Shown one piece after another: positions 1 through 8,017 of a stretch of DNA of 64,000 nt. The first letter of the stretch is position 1, and every line of letters starts with the position of its first letter. Source of the stretch: Gemmatimonadales bacterium (GTDB lineage: Bacteria; Gemmatimonadota; Gemmatimonadetes; Longimicrobiales; Gaopeijiaceae); assembly GCA_007692665.1 (NCBI GenBank), contig REBP01000109.1, forward strand, positions 1 through 64,000, in the 5' to 3' direction. A model generated the notes under the pieces. It ran no database searches and had not been told where the DNA came from. It saw only the letters and a program-made list of their open reading frames with translations. The translations under genes were made by a program, and so were the position numbers.

Positions 1-2
1 TG

Positions 3-278
3 CGGATGCCCCAGGCTATCGAGGGGTGGGACTTCGCGGAGACTACCCAGGTGCCGGTTACCGAAGCGGGCCTTAGCTCTGCATTCGTCGGCAACTTCCG
101 GAACCTCTGGATTGGGCAGCGGCTGGCAGTGACGGTGCAGGTACTCTCCGAGGCGTTCGCTACCTCGAATTGGGCCACGGGCTTCCTAGTGGCTGCAAGG
201 TGGGACGTGCAGAGCGATCACCCGGCGGCACTTGGGCGGATCGTGAACATCCTCGCGGACGAAGACGCGGGGAGCTGA
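3..278 (+). CDS. Phage major capsid protein, HK97-like, C-terminal part (partial)
   Basis: The frame is open to the left window edge, so only the last 91 or so codons are visible. The visible part reads like the end of an HK97-fold major capsid protein: a segment ending TTQVPVTE (the usual 'ES/TTQVP' strand), then FVGNFRNLWIGQRLAVTVQV, then a GFLVAARWDVQ strand and a closing HPAALGRIVN. Family members typically show GDFSN.xIGxR, a RADVQ-like strand and a closing 'AFxRL' motif in the same order. This was judged by eye without a search. The ATG at position 6 is probably internal, not the start. A structural phage gene here supports a prophage to the left of the attachment site. Confidence 0.6.
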   Translation, partial: RMPQAIEGWDFAETTQVPVTEAGLSSAFVGNFRNLWIGQRLAVTVQVLSEAFATSNWATGFLVAARWDVQSDHPAALGRIVNILADEDAGS

Positions 279-602
279 GGACCCGGGGCGCGGTGGACCG
301 TAGATGGTTTGCCGCGCCTCGATCTTCTCCTCCCCATGCGCGCACAGAGCCGAGTGTGGGGGGGAAGGGGTGGGGTCGAAAGGCTTCAAGAGAACCGCCG
401 AAACCGGAGGGTAGTCAGATTCTCTCACGGACGATTGGTCATTTGGCCCCGGGGGACGCCATAGGGGGACCCGGGGTGGGGCGGGGGGAGGGGTGGGTCA
501 AATCGTTCCGCCGAAGAGCCCCGAAACCGGAGGGTAGTCAGGCTTGCGCGCCGTCAAATTAAGGCCCCGGGGTCGCGCGCGCGCTAGGAGACGGCGGCGC
601 GC
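279..602. repeat. Non-coding spacer with a 21-bp direct repeat (398-418 and 521-541)
   Basis: No convincing gene is seen in this 324-bp spacer. Two identical 21-bp copies start CCGAAACCGGAGGG and end TAGTCAG, 123 bp apart. The bases before each copy are also alike (GGGGTGGG, a short AT-richer stretch, then an AGA-CC run), so the repeat unit is about 55 bp and imperfect. The rest is G-rich (for example 476-498). Purpose unknown: possible protein-binding sites, or a duplicated end of an older insertion. Confidence 0.6.
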
Positions 603-1325
603 TCACTTGTCCATCCCACGCCGTCGAATCACTTCCCGCAACCACCCGTATTCCTCCTGTTCGGTCGTGGGGAAGTTGATTACAGTCAGCGAATCAGAAC
701 CCCCGACCCAGGAAACGTCGGATAGCCAAGCCGTCCGCGTAGGAGACGTGGAGCAGAACCAGAAGAGGTTGTACGCTTGCATCATGAACCCGCTGATGCC
801 CAAAATTTTTGTTCTATACGGGGGCACCAGCGTACTACGTGCAAGCTGAGAGCCAGATAGCCTCATCAAGAGAAGGGGGAACCGCTCGATCGGGCTCAGC
901 TCCCCAGACAGAAGGCTTTTTCGAACCTCATCTTCTCTTTTCCCCAGGTCGACCACCCAACCTGTCGCATACCTGCTGACGGCCACCCTCCAGAGAATTG
1001 ACCAGGCAAGATACCGTAGAGCTTCCTGGTCCACCCCGGGCACCGCGTAGACAGGGCCGGACCCAGGGTCGGCAGTCACGATCACCTCCACGGCTTGTTT
1101 CGCGCACCCCTCCCAACGTGAGAAGAGCTGTTCACAATCCCAGCAAAGGAGGTGTTCCCACCACCCTCTTTGCATCGGCCGGGGCCGGTGCCTGGGGAGG
1201 CTAGATAGGCTGATGAACCGACGCCGTTCATCCCTGGTCAAAGCGAACAACCAATCCGGAAGGATATGCGACTCCTGCAGCTTTTCCTCTCGGGCACAGA
1301 GCCTACAGACACCGACTACCCCCAT
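603..1325 (-). CDS. HNH-like zinc-finger protein with CxxC...SHILP...CxxC
   Basis: This 240-residue protein has a Cys-rich N-terminus: C7-R-L-C10, then ESHILPDW with H20, then LLC61-W-D-C64-E. The spacing CxxC, H, CxxC with an 'SHI.P' signature matches widespread HNH/zinc-finger-like proteins of phages and genomic islands. The rest is mixed alpha/beta without a motif I know. The usual D-H of active HNH nucleases is replaced by S-H, so nuclease activity is uncertain. It lies on the strand opposite the capsid fragment, at the edge of the element, where accessory cargo genes are often found. The start has no clear ribosome-binding site. The gene call is firm; the function is open. Confidence 0.65.
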   Translation of the reverse strand: MGVVGVCRLCAREEKLQESHILPDWLFALTRDERRRFISLSSLPRHRPRPMQRGWWEHLLCWDCEQLFSRWEGCAKQAVEVIVTADPGSGPVYAVPGVDQEALRYLAWSILWRVAVSRYATGWVVDLGKREDEVRKSLLSGELSPIERFPLLLMRLSGSQLARSTLVPPYRTKILGISGFMMQAYNLFWFCSTSPTRTAWLSDVSWVGGSDSLTVINFPTTEQEEYGWLREVIRRRGMDK

Positions 1326-1737
1326 GTTGGGCCTCAGACTCGCTAGTGTCCTTTGACCGGCAGAATGGAAAGATAGGTGCGGGAGCCTCCAGCGTGAACG
1401 TCCCCTCCTGCTATGGGCAGCACCCCCCGCCGGGGAGAGGTTCGGGGTGAGACTCTTCGCCCACTAAAACCTGGAGGCCGCCGGTGCGAATTCTTGACCT
1501 CTTCGCCTGGGATGACTCCCTTTCGCCTCGCCGGTTGAGTGCCACGGTACGGGCCGAGTCCGACGCCCCAGGGGTGAGAAGAGAGGTTGTGTGCTCGACG
1601 TGTGCCAACTCAGCGGAACAGGGAAAAACTCAGACAACCAAGCCCGCACACCAGGAACCATTAAACCCCTTAGAGGGAATCACTTAACGGACGCCAAGCA
1701 CACGCAACCGAACTAAGCAAAACACGCCAGTTTCGAA
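1326..1737. other. Non-coding terminal segment of the element
   Basis: About 410 bp lie between the HNH-like gene start and the tRNA fragment. Short frames exist on both strands but have no ribosome-binding site, domain or codon pattern to support them. The last 120 bp (about 1620-1737) are clearly richer in A (runs such as GGGAAAAAC and AACTAAGCAAAAC) than the chromosomal side, as expected for element DNA next to an attachment site. Confidence 0.5.
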
Positions 1738-1789
1738 CTTGAAAACCGGCGTCCGAAAGGACTTGTGGGTTCGAATCCCACCCCCTCCG
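1738..1789 (+). tRNA. 3' half of tRNA-Ser(UGA), attachment-site remnant
   Basis: The sequence starts with anticodon loop CTTGAAA (anticodon TGA at 1740-1742). It continues with the 3' anticodon strand ACCGG, a long variable arm hairpin GTCC-GAAA-GGAC (1751-1762), a T arm GTGGG-TTCGAAT-CCCAC (1765-1781), the acceptor 3' strand CCCCTCC and discriminator G1789. The class II variable arm, G discriminator and TGA anticodon identify tRNA-Ser. The 5' half is missing: no GGAGGGG acceptor strand or D arm lies within 100 bp to the left, and the bases before the loop (TTCGAA) do not pair with ACCGG. This is what an attR left by integration at the anticodon loop looks like. It is not expected to be a working tRNA. 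Confidence 0.75.
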
Positions 1790-2038
1790 TCCAGGGATCA
1801 GCGAAGCGAAGCGCAGCTCGTCCCACCCCCTGCGCATCGTATTCCGAGGGGCCCGCCCGCGTATGCGGGCCGCGGGGTGCCCCGCGGCGTACCCGGCGGG
1901 ACCTGCATGACGACGTCTCCGCGCGCCGTGACAGGGAAGTGACCCGCCTGTGACCGGAGCGGCACCCTGTCCCCCCCGGTCCCGACTACTTTTCAGGGAA
2001 GCCCGGACCCTTTCCCTCCCGGAACCCTGAAGAGCCCC

Positions 2039-4075
2039 GTGCCCCGACCCATCGAGACGTACTTCCCCGACGGCAACAGCGAAGAGGTGACCTCCAACCC
2101 CTCGCCGGAGCGCCATTTCCAGGCGTTGCTCGAACGGCGGTTTTCCCGGCGGGTCCTCCTCCGGGGAGGCCTCCGTGCGGCCTTCGCCGGGTTCGTGGCG
2201 ACCTCCGGAGCCGCAGCCCTGACCCGGACGCTGGCGCCCCCGGCCCGTCTCCTGGGCGCGGAGCTTCAGACCGGACTGGACAGCCTCCTCGGGTTCTCTC
2301 CCGTACCCGTCTACAACGGGGACGGGATCCTGGTCGCCCCGGGCTACACGGCTCGGCCCTTCCTTCCGGCCGGAACGCCCATCTGCGCGCCCTATCCTCC
2401 CTACCTCGAGGGAGGGCTGAACTCGGGCGCCGACCAGGAGGCCCAGGTAGGGCATCACCACGACGGGATGCACTTCTTTCCCCTCGGGGAGGGGGAGGAA
2501 CGAAACCGCCACGGACTCCTGTGCCTGAACCACGAATACATCGATCCGGCCAAGCTGACCCCGAACGGACCCACGGTGGAGGATGGTCGCCGGACGGTTC
2601 CCGACGAGGTGCGGAAGGAGGTCGCCGCCCACGGGGTCAGCATCGTGGAGATCGAACGCACGGACGACGGGACGTGGGCGGTGGTTCGAGGGGCGTACAA
2701 CCGCCGCATCACCGCCGAGACCCCCATGGACTTTTCCGGTCCGGTCCGGGGCTCCCGGTTCGTGCAGACGAAGTACAGTCCGGAAGGAACGGGCGCACGG
2801 GGGACACTGAACAACTGTGCCCACGGCGTCACCCCCTGGGGCACCTACCTGACCTGCGAGGAGAACTGGGCGTTCTACTTCGTCAACCGGGGCGACAACC
2901 CCCGGGAGCACGACCGCTACTCCGTCTCCGCCACCCGCGGACGCTACGGCTGGGCCACCCTTCAGGAAGTGGACGCCTACGCCCGGTTCGATGCCTCGGT
3001 GAAGGGAGACCTCCCCACCGACGACTACCGGAACGAGCCGAACACCCAGGGATGGATCGTGGAGATCGATCCCTTCGACCCCGCCTCCACCCCGGTGAAG
3101 CGCACGGCGCTGGGGCGGTTCGCCCACGAGGGCTGCTGGGCTGCGCCCGCGGTGGAGGGACGTCCCCTCACCTTCTACATGGGGGACGATGCCCGGAACG
3201 AATACATCTACAAGTTCGTCACCGCCCACCCCTACCGGGCCGGGGTGACCCGTGGCGAGCTCCTGGACGCCGGCACCCTGTACGCCGCCCGGTTTCACGA
3301 GGATGGAAGCGGAGCGTGGCTACCCCTGGCCCACGGGCACCCGGATTTCCAGGCTGCGGCCGAGGCGCGGGGCGTCCACTTCACCGACCAGGCCGACGTT
3401 CTCGTGAACACCCGGCTCGCCGCGGACGTCATGGGCGCCACCCCCATGGACCGCCCGGAGTGGACCGTGGTGCACCCCGACACGGGGGAGGTCTTCTGCA
3501 CCCTGACGAACAACAGCGAACGGGGTGGCGAGGTCCCTGTCGACGAGGCGAATCCGAGGGCGGCCAACGCCTTCGGTCACATCATCCGCTGGCGCGAGGA
3601 GGCGGACCGGCACGAGGCCCTGCGCTTCCACTGGGACCTCTTCGTGCTTGCCGGCCCGCCGGAGGACAGCGAGGTACGGGCGGCGCCGGGAAGCCCCCCG
3701 CTCGACGAGACGAACATGTTCGCCAGTCCCGACGGACTCTGGATCGATCCGAGAGGAGTGCTCTGGATCGAGATGGACATGGGGACGGACCAGCAGGTGG
3801 AGGAGTTTGATCGCTTCGGGAACAATGCGCTCCTGGCGGCGGATCCGGTCACCGGGGACATCCGGCGATTCCTCGTGGGATGCCGGGGACAGGAGGTCAC
3901 CGGGTGCATCGCCACCCCGGACAGCCGCACCCTCTTCATCAACATCCAGCATCCGGGGGAAGGGTCCGAGGCGAACCCCGTGCTCACCTCGCACTGGCCG
4001 GATGGCGGCGCTTCCCGCCCCCGATCGGCCGTGGTGGTCATCACGAAGGATGACGGGGGCGTCGTGGGGACCTGA
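2039..4075 (+). CDS. PhoX/DUF839-family secreted phosphatase-like protein
   Basis: This 678-residue protein starts at GTG. A twin-arginine segment (FSRRVLLRGG, about residues 35-45) is followed by a hydrophobic stretch, pointing to Tat export. The body carries DUF839/PhoX hallmarks: QEAQVGHHHDGMHFFPL, LLCLNHEYID, the highly typical GTLNNCAHGVTPWGTYLTCE near the middle, and HEGCWAAP and NNSERGG further on. PhoX enzymes are calcium-dependent alkaline phosphatases of the periplasm, but the DUF839 group is wider, so the substrate is not certain. It is the first chromosomal gene after the tRNA fragment and converges on the AI-2E permease gene with a 49-bp gap. Confidence 0.8.
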   Translation: MPRPIETYFPDGNSEEVTSNPSPERHFQALLERRFSRRVLLRGGLRAAFAGFVATSGAAALTRTLAPPARLLGAELQTGLDSLLGFSPVPVYNGDGILVAPGYTARPFLPAGTPICAPYPPYLEGGLNSGADQEAQVGHHHDGMHFFPLGEGEERNRHGLLCLNHEYIDPAKLTPNGPTVEDGRRTVPDEVRKEVAAHGVSIVEIERTDDGTWAVVRGAYNRRITAETPMDFSGPVRGSRFVQTKYSPEGTGARGTLNNCAHGVTPWGTYLTCEENWAFYFVNRGDNPREHDRYSVSATRGRYGWATLQEVDAYARFDASVKGDLPTDDYRNEPNTQGWIVEIDPFDPASTPVKRTALGRFAHEGCWAAPAVEGRPLTFYMGDDARNEYIYKFVTAHPYRAGVTRGELLDAGTLYAARFHEDGSGAWLPLAHGHPDFQAAAEARGVHFTDQADVLVNTRLAADVMGATPMDRPEWTVVHPDTGEVFCTLTNNSERGGEVPVDEANPRAANAFGHIIRWREEADRHEALRFHWDLFVLAGPPEDSEVRAAPGSPPLDETNMFASPDGLWIDPRGVLWIEMDMGTDQQVEEFDRFGNNALLAADPVTGDIRRFLVGCRGQEVTGCIATPDSRTLFINIQHPGEGSEANPVLTSHWPDGGASRPRSAVVVITKDDGGVVGT

Positions 4076-4124
4076 CGGGGTAGCGGACCGGGGCGCTGAC
4101 CTGTGCCGCCTCGGCTGGTTCGTC

Positions 4125-5270
4125 TCAGTCGCCGACGATGGGTTCTACCTCGCCCCGGTCTCCGAGCGATTCCTCGATCCACAGGACCTCGATCGTCGTG
4201 CCGATGACGATCAGCAGCGGAAGGGAAAGGATCGCCCCGAGGATCCCGAACATCGAGGTGAACAGCAGCAATGCAAGCAGGGTCGGGAAGGGATGCAGCT
4301 TGGCCACACCGCGCATGACAAAGGGTCGGACCAGGTTGCTCTCGACCTCCTGGATGCCCAGTACGGACAGCAGGACCCATGGCGCGAGGGAGGGGTTCGC
4401 CACCAGTGTGACGACCACCGCCACGCTGCCACCGATCCACGGCCCCACCAGCGGCACCACATTGGTGATTCCGACCAGCGTCCCAAGTAGTAGCGGGTAG
4501 GGTGTACCGAGCAGCCAGAAGACCAGAACGCTCAGCGTGCCGACGACCACCGAGGCAACGAAGGTCCCCCAGATCCATGAAGCAATTCGGCCACCGAGCA
4601 GCTGGAAAAGGCGAGCAAAGGCCGGTCTCCGCTCCGGCGGAACCGTCCGCATCAGCGGCATGAGCAATCCCTTGTCGGGCTGGCCCACGGCGAAGAATGC
4701 GCCGATCAGTACCAGGATTGAAAGGGCGAACACTTCGATCGCCCCGAACGCACCCATCAGGACGCTTCCCCCGTCCACCCCACCGAAAACCTGCTGCACG
4801 CCCGTCTCGAGATAGGGTCCGAACAGCTCGAGGTCGAGTCCGGTCCGCTCCTGGAGCCACCTCTGCCACTCCTCGATCGACGCGAACAGCGCCGGCATGT
4901 CCTCGATCAGCTCCCGGACCTGTGCCGCGAGAAATGACATCGCGAACCAGATCGCTCCCGCGATCGCAGCCAGCGTGCCCAGGGCCACGATCACCGTTGA
5001 GATCCCGCGGCTGAGCGGGATCCGCGTAACGGCCGCGTTGAAAGCGATCGCCAGGATGACCGAGAGGAAGCCGATGAGAAAGGCGTTGAGGATGGGGTCG
5101 AGGAAGTAGACGACAACGGCCACCAGCAGGAGCAGGCCCACCGCGCGGTAGAGTTTGCTGCCGAGCAGGTCGGCGCGGGGGTCCTGGAGCCCCCGAGGCT
5201 CCTCGCGCCCCCGTGGCTCCTCGCGCGCCGACTCCACCACGGGAGCGGGGTCGTTCGCTCCGGGCGTCAT
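4125..5270 (-). CDS. AI-2E family transporter (PerM-like membrane protein)
   Basis: This 381-residue integral membrane protein has a charged N-tail containing two REEPRG copies, then paired hydrophobic segments near the N-terminus (VGLLLLVAVVVYFLDPILNA and LIGFLSVILAIAF), a soluble middle part (VRELIEDMPALFAS...), and a block of about four helices at the C-end. The signature segment ITNVVPLVGPWIGG and the following VESNLVRPFVMRG (family pattern 'E.n.v.P.i.g') are typical of AI-2E exporters/PerM. The family covers autoinducer export, Na+/H+ exchange and unknown substrates, so the cargo cannot be named. It is monocistronic and convergent with the PhoX-like gene. Confidence 0.85.
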   Translation of the reverse strand: MTPGANDPAPVVESAREEPRGREEPRGLQDPRADLLGSKLYRAVGLLLLVAVVVYFLDPILNAFLIGFLSVILAIAFNAAVTRIPLSRGISTVIVALGTLAAIAGAIWFAMSFLAAQVRELIEDMPALFASIEEWQRWLQERTGLDLELFGPYLETGVQQVFGGVDGGSVLMGAFGAIEVFALSILVLIGAFFAVGQPDKGLLMPLMRTVPPERRPAFARLFQLLGGRIASWIWGTFVASVVVGTLSVLVFWLLGTPYPLLLGTLVGITNVVPLVGPWIGGSVAVVVTLVANPSLAPWVLLSVLGIQEVESNLVRPFVMRGVAKLHPFPTLLALLLFTSMFGILGAILSLPLLIVIGTTIEVLWIEESLGDRGEVEPIVGD

Positions 5271-5811
5271 CGAACCGCTCCTCCCGCCCCGCCCCGCGAA
5301 ACCGGGAGTCCGCCGGGAGGGAGGTCCTTCGCCCTCTCGAATGCGACGGCCGCCCGGACGTCCTCACGCACAGGCATCTGCGGCCGTCGCGCACGCTGGA
5401 CACCTGCAGCCCTCGTGAAAATCGCCTCCTTACCGTCGAGTCTTCTCATCGGATTCCTGCTGAAGATTCGGGATTGCCAGACAGCCTCGAGTCGATTGAA
5501 GCGGGGCACCCGGCCGAAGGTCCGGAGCGCGGCCCGGGACCACGCTCCATGGGTACCCGCACAATGCATGCCGAGGGGAGGATTCGAACCCCGCCTCCAG
5601 TGGGGAGGGATGGGGAGAGCCGCGGCGCCACCTGCAGGCGGGGCCGCAGATTCGGCGCGCACGATCCGGGGGCTCGCGGGATAGCCAAGGAGGTAGACGA
5701 CCGACGCGGGGGGCGATCGGCCGGGTTGCCCACCCGATTGGGATGGACCGCACGGCGCCCGGGATTGTCCAGGGCTTCCCCCCAACTCATGCTGCCCGGG
5801 ATGGACCAGGC
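5271..5811. other. Intergenic region with a degenerate tRNA-like 3' end
   Basis: These 541 bp have no supportable gene. On the minus strand, 5569-5607 resemble the 3' end of a class II tRNA: a possible variable arm (CTCC-CCACT-GGAG), a T-loop TTCGAAT between imperfect GGGG and CCTCC arms, then CCTCGGCA. A partner GCCGA lies at the expected distance (minus strand from 5657), but no D arm or anticodon stem-loop can be drawn between them. It is either a decayed tRNA or chance. The region should also contain the promoter of the AI-2E gene, which I could not locate. Confidence 0.4.
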
Positions 5812-7899
5812 TTACTCGAAGACCGGTTCCTCCCGGGGCTTCATCCGGATGATCCACAGCCCGTTGTGCATGTCGTTCACGTAGGCCAGGCCGTCGCGCA
5901 CCACCACGCCCCAGGTCATGGGATCGTTCGGAACGAGGCCGTCCATGTCGCCGGTGTGGACATGGACCATCTCGCGCTGCTGCGCCCCCAGGTCTCCGAA
6001 GAGTTCTCCCGAGATGTCGAAGGTGCGGAATCCCGCATTGTAGGCCCCCATGTACAGGGTGTCGCCCGCCGCCCAGAGGTTGTGGACGCCGCCGTAGTCC
6101 GGCTTCCACCACGCCACGCGAACCGGGTTCTCGATGTCGGTCACGTCGAAGACATGGAGGTTGCCGAACGCCCGGGTGGCGGAGGCGTCCTTCGCACCTT
6201 CGACGTCGGACGCGGGAAAGACCTCGTCCCCGACGAAGACGTACTTTCCGTGGCGCCAGGCGGTGTGGGTCCCGCGGATGAACCCGGGGCCATGGCGGGC
6301 CTCCACGTCCCGATACTCCTCGTTCAGGTCGTACTTGGCCCAGCTCACGAGTTGCGGATTCGACGGGCTTCCCCCCTTGATCCCGGCCCCGATGTCGAGG
6401 ATCACCAGGCCGTCGTTCCAGTAGCTCATGTAGGCCAGCCCGTCCTGGACATCCACGTCATGCAGCGTCCGGGCCGCATCGGGCCTGGGCGTCCGCCACT
6501 GGGCCACTTCCCGGGGGTTGTAGGGGTCGGACAGGTCCACGATGTGCATGGCCCCGGTCCCGTTGTTCGTGAGGTACACGTGAATGCCGTGTCCCTCCTG
6601 TTCATAGATGAAGGAGGAGTGGACGCCGGCGGTCACCCCCTCGGTGAACTCGGCGATGGGTACAGGGTGCGCCGGATCGTAGAGATGGGCGACAACCAGG
6701 CCGTTCCTGCGGTCGGCGGCCCCTTCCCGGGTAAAGACCATGTACCGTCCGTCCGGGGTGGTCATGAGGTCGTTGACGCGGCGGGTATTGGCCACGACCG
6801 AGTCCGTGACCACCGGGTTCGCCGGGTCCCGGATGTCGATGGCGTAGAACCGGTCTCCCCCCGACCCCGTGCCCAGGTAGGCGTAGTCTCCGGAGGGGTG
6901 AAGCCAGACCTCCTCGGTGGTGAAGAGGGTTCGCGGAAGCCGCCCCACCACCTCCACCTGCCGCCGAACATCCCGGAAACCAAGGGTCACGGCAGCTGAC
7001 GCGGAGCGGTTCCCGAAGGAGGCGGTGACCATGTAATCGCCGGCGTCGTACCCGACGAAGCGTCCGGTCGGGCTCAGGAGTCCCTGCCCCGGGGCCAGTG
7101 TCCACGCGGCCTCGAGCCCGGGGATTTCCCGGCCCTCGGGATCCAGGGCGCGGGCCTGGAAGTCGATGACATCGCCCTGGCGTCCATGAAGCTCTCCCGG
7201 AGTGATCTCGACCCTGGCGACTTCGACGTCCAGGACGTCGAAGTCATGGGTGGCGGAGGCGGCGCCTGCCGTGGCCTCGAGGGTGGCCTGCCCGGGTGCC
7301 ACGGCGGTCACGACCCCCATGGAACTGACGCGCAGCACACTCTCGTTGGAGGAGCGCCAGCTTGCGGCGTCATCGCGGACGTCCTCCTGGGCGGAAAAAA
7401 CCCTGGCCGACAGGCGAAGGGTCTGACCGGGCACCATGCGGGCCGGCGCGTGGCTCAGCTCCACCCTGGCCGCCGGTCCGGGGACAACCCGGACGTTCGC
7501 CACCTCCACCACGGGGGGGGCACCCTCGCGCACCGCGACCACGGCCACGGGAATCGTCCCCGTGGCACCCGCCAGGACGGTCCCGTCCGGCCGCACCTGG
7601 CCCTCGAAGAAGCCTCCAGCCGGCTGGAAGCGCACCTCGACCCCGGAGACTTCCTCCCCATTGCTCCCCACGAGGACCCCCTGGAGCCGGAGGGAATCTC
7701 CCGGGGTCAGCGTGAGGTCGGCCGGGAGGATACGGAGGACGAAGCCGGCGTCGGCCCCTGCCAGGGAGAGATCCGGCCGCTCGGGCCCCGGCCGTGGTGG
7801 TTCCTGCGCCTCGGCGGCCCGGGGTGCGACGGCGGAGATGCACAGGGCCGCGGTGAGGCCGGCGACAGAAGCAAGGGGGAAGCGGGCAAGGTGGCGCAT
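5812..7899 (-). CDS. Secreted Ig-like plus LVIVD-repeat protein
   Basis: The start at 7899 gives 695 residues and is preceded by CCTGCAGGAG at good spacing; the longer upstream frame is not used. A signal peptide (about residues 1-27, ending RAAEAQ) is followed by two or three bacterial Ig-like modules (LTLTPGDSLRLQG; SWRSSNESVLRVSSMGVVTA, a Big_2 signature; VEITPGELHGRQG). The C-terminal two thirds carry LVIVD-type propeller repeats: GGDRFYAIDIRDPANPVVTD, MHIVDLSDPYNPREVAQW, LAYMSYWNDGLVILDIG and LHVFDVTDIENPVRVAWW. Such proteins act on or at the cell surface, usually with unknown ligands. It is divergent from a second propeller gene 118 bp away, so the two may share control. Confidence 0.8.
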   Translation of the reverse strand: MRHLARFPLASVAGLTAALCISAVAPRAAEAQEPPRPGPERPDLSLAGADAGFVLRILPADLTLTPGDSLRLQGVLVGSNGEEVSGVEVRFQPAGGFFEGQVRPDGTVLAGATGTIPVAVVAVREGAPPVVEVANVRVVPGPAARVELSHAPARMVPGQTLRLSARVFSAQEDVRDDAASWRSSNESVLRVSSMGVVTAVAPGQATLEATAGAASATHDFDVLDVEVARVEITPGELHGRQGDVIDFQARALDPEGREIPGLEAAWTLAPGQGLLSPTGRFVGYDAGDYMVTASFGNRSASAAVTLGFRDVRRQVEVVGRLPRTLFTTEEVWLHPSGDYAYLGTGSGGDRFYAIDIRDPANPVVTDSVVANTRRVNDLMTTPDGRYMVFTREGAADRRNGLVVAHLYDPAHPVPIAEFTEGVTAGVHSSFIYEQEGHGIHVYLTNNGTGAMHIVDLSDPYNPREVAQWRTPRPDAARTLHDVDVQDGLAYMSYWNDGLVILDIGAGIKGGSPSNPQLVSWAKYDLNEEYRDVEARHGPGFIRGTHTAWRHGKYVFVGDEVFPASDVEGAKDASATRAFGNLHVFDVTDIENPVRVAWWKPDYGGVHNLWAAGDTLYMGAYNAGFRTFDISGELFGDLGAQQREMVHVHTGDMDGLVPNDPMTWGVVVRDGLAYVNDMHNGLWIIRMKPREEPVFE

Positions 7900-8017
7900 G
7901 GGGGGAAACTCCTGCAGGTGAATGTTATCTTGAAAATAGGGTCGTGCCCCCGGCGGCGCCACGACGTCAGAGGCCGCCGCGGCTCCGCATTTCGCCTCTC
8001 CCACCGGGTGTCCGTCC

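Larger units (their letters stand above)
1..1737. mobile_element. Right end of an integrated element, probably a prophage
   Basis: This stretch runs from the window edge to a truncated tRNA-Ser. It holds a capsid-like C-terminus, an HNH-like zinc-finger gene on the opposite strand, an imperfect direct repeat, and long non-coding spacers. Genes here are sparse and differ in kind from the housekeeping and export genes that start at 2039. Integrases that target tRNA genes leave an intact tRNA at one end and a displaced 3' tRNA fragment at the other, and the fragment at 1738-1789 fits the second. No integrase is visible; it would lie to the left of the window. The element type is inferred from a single capsid fragment. 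Confidence 0.5.

Noticed and set aside
1738..1789. A complete tRNA-Ser gene
   Set aside because: No 5' acceptor strand, D arm or pairing 5' anticodon strand exists to the left, so only the 3' half is present.
1670..3298. A 542-codon minus-strand frame across the tRNA fragment and the PhoX-like gene
   Set aside because: It runs through a tRNA fragment and a clear DUF839 gene. No start signal or domain.
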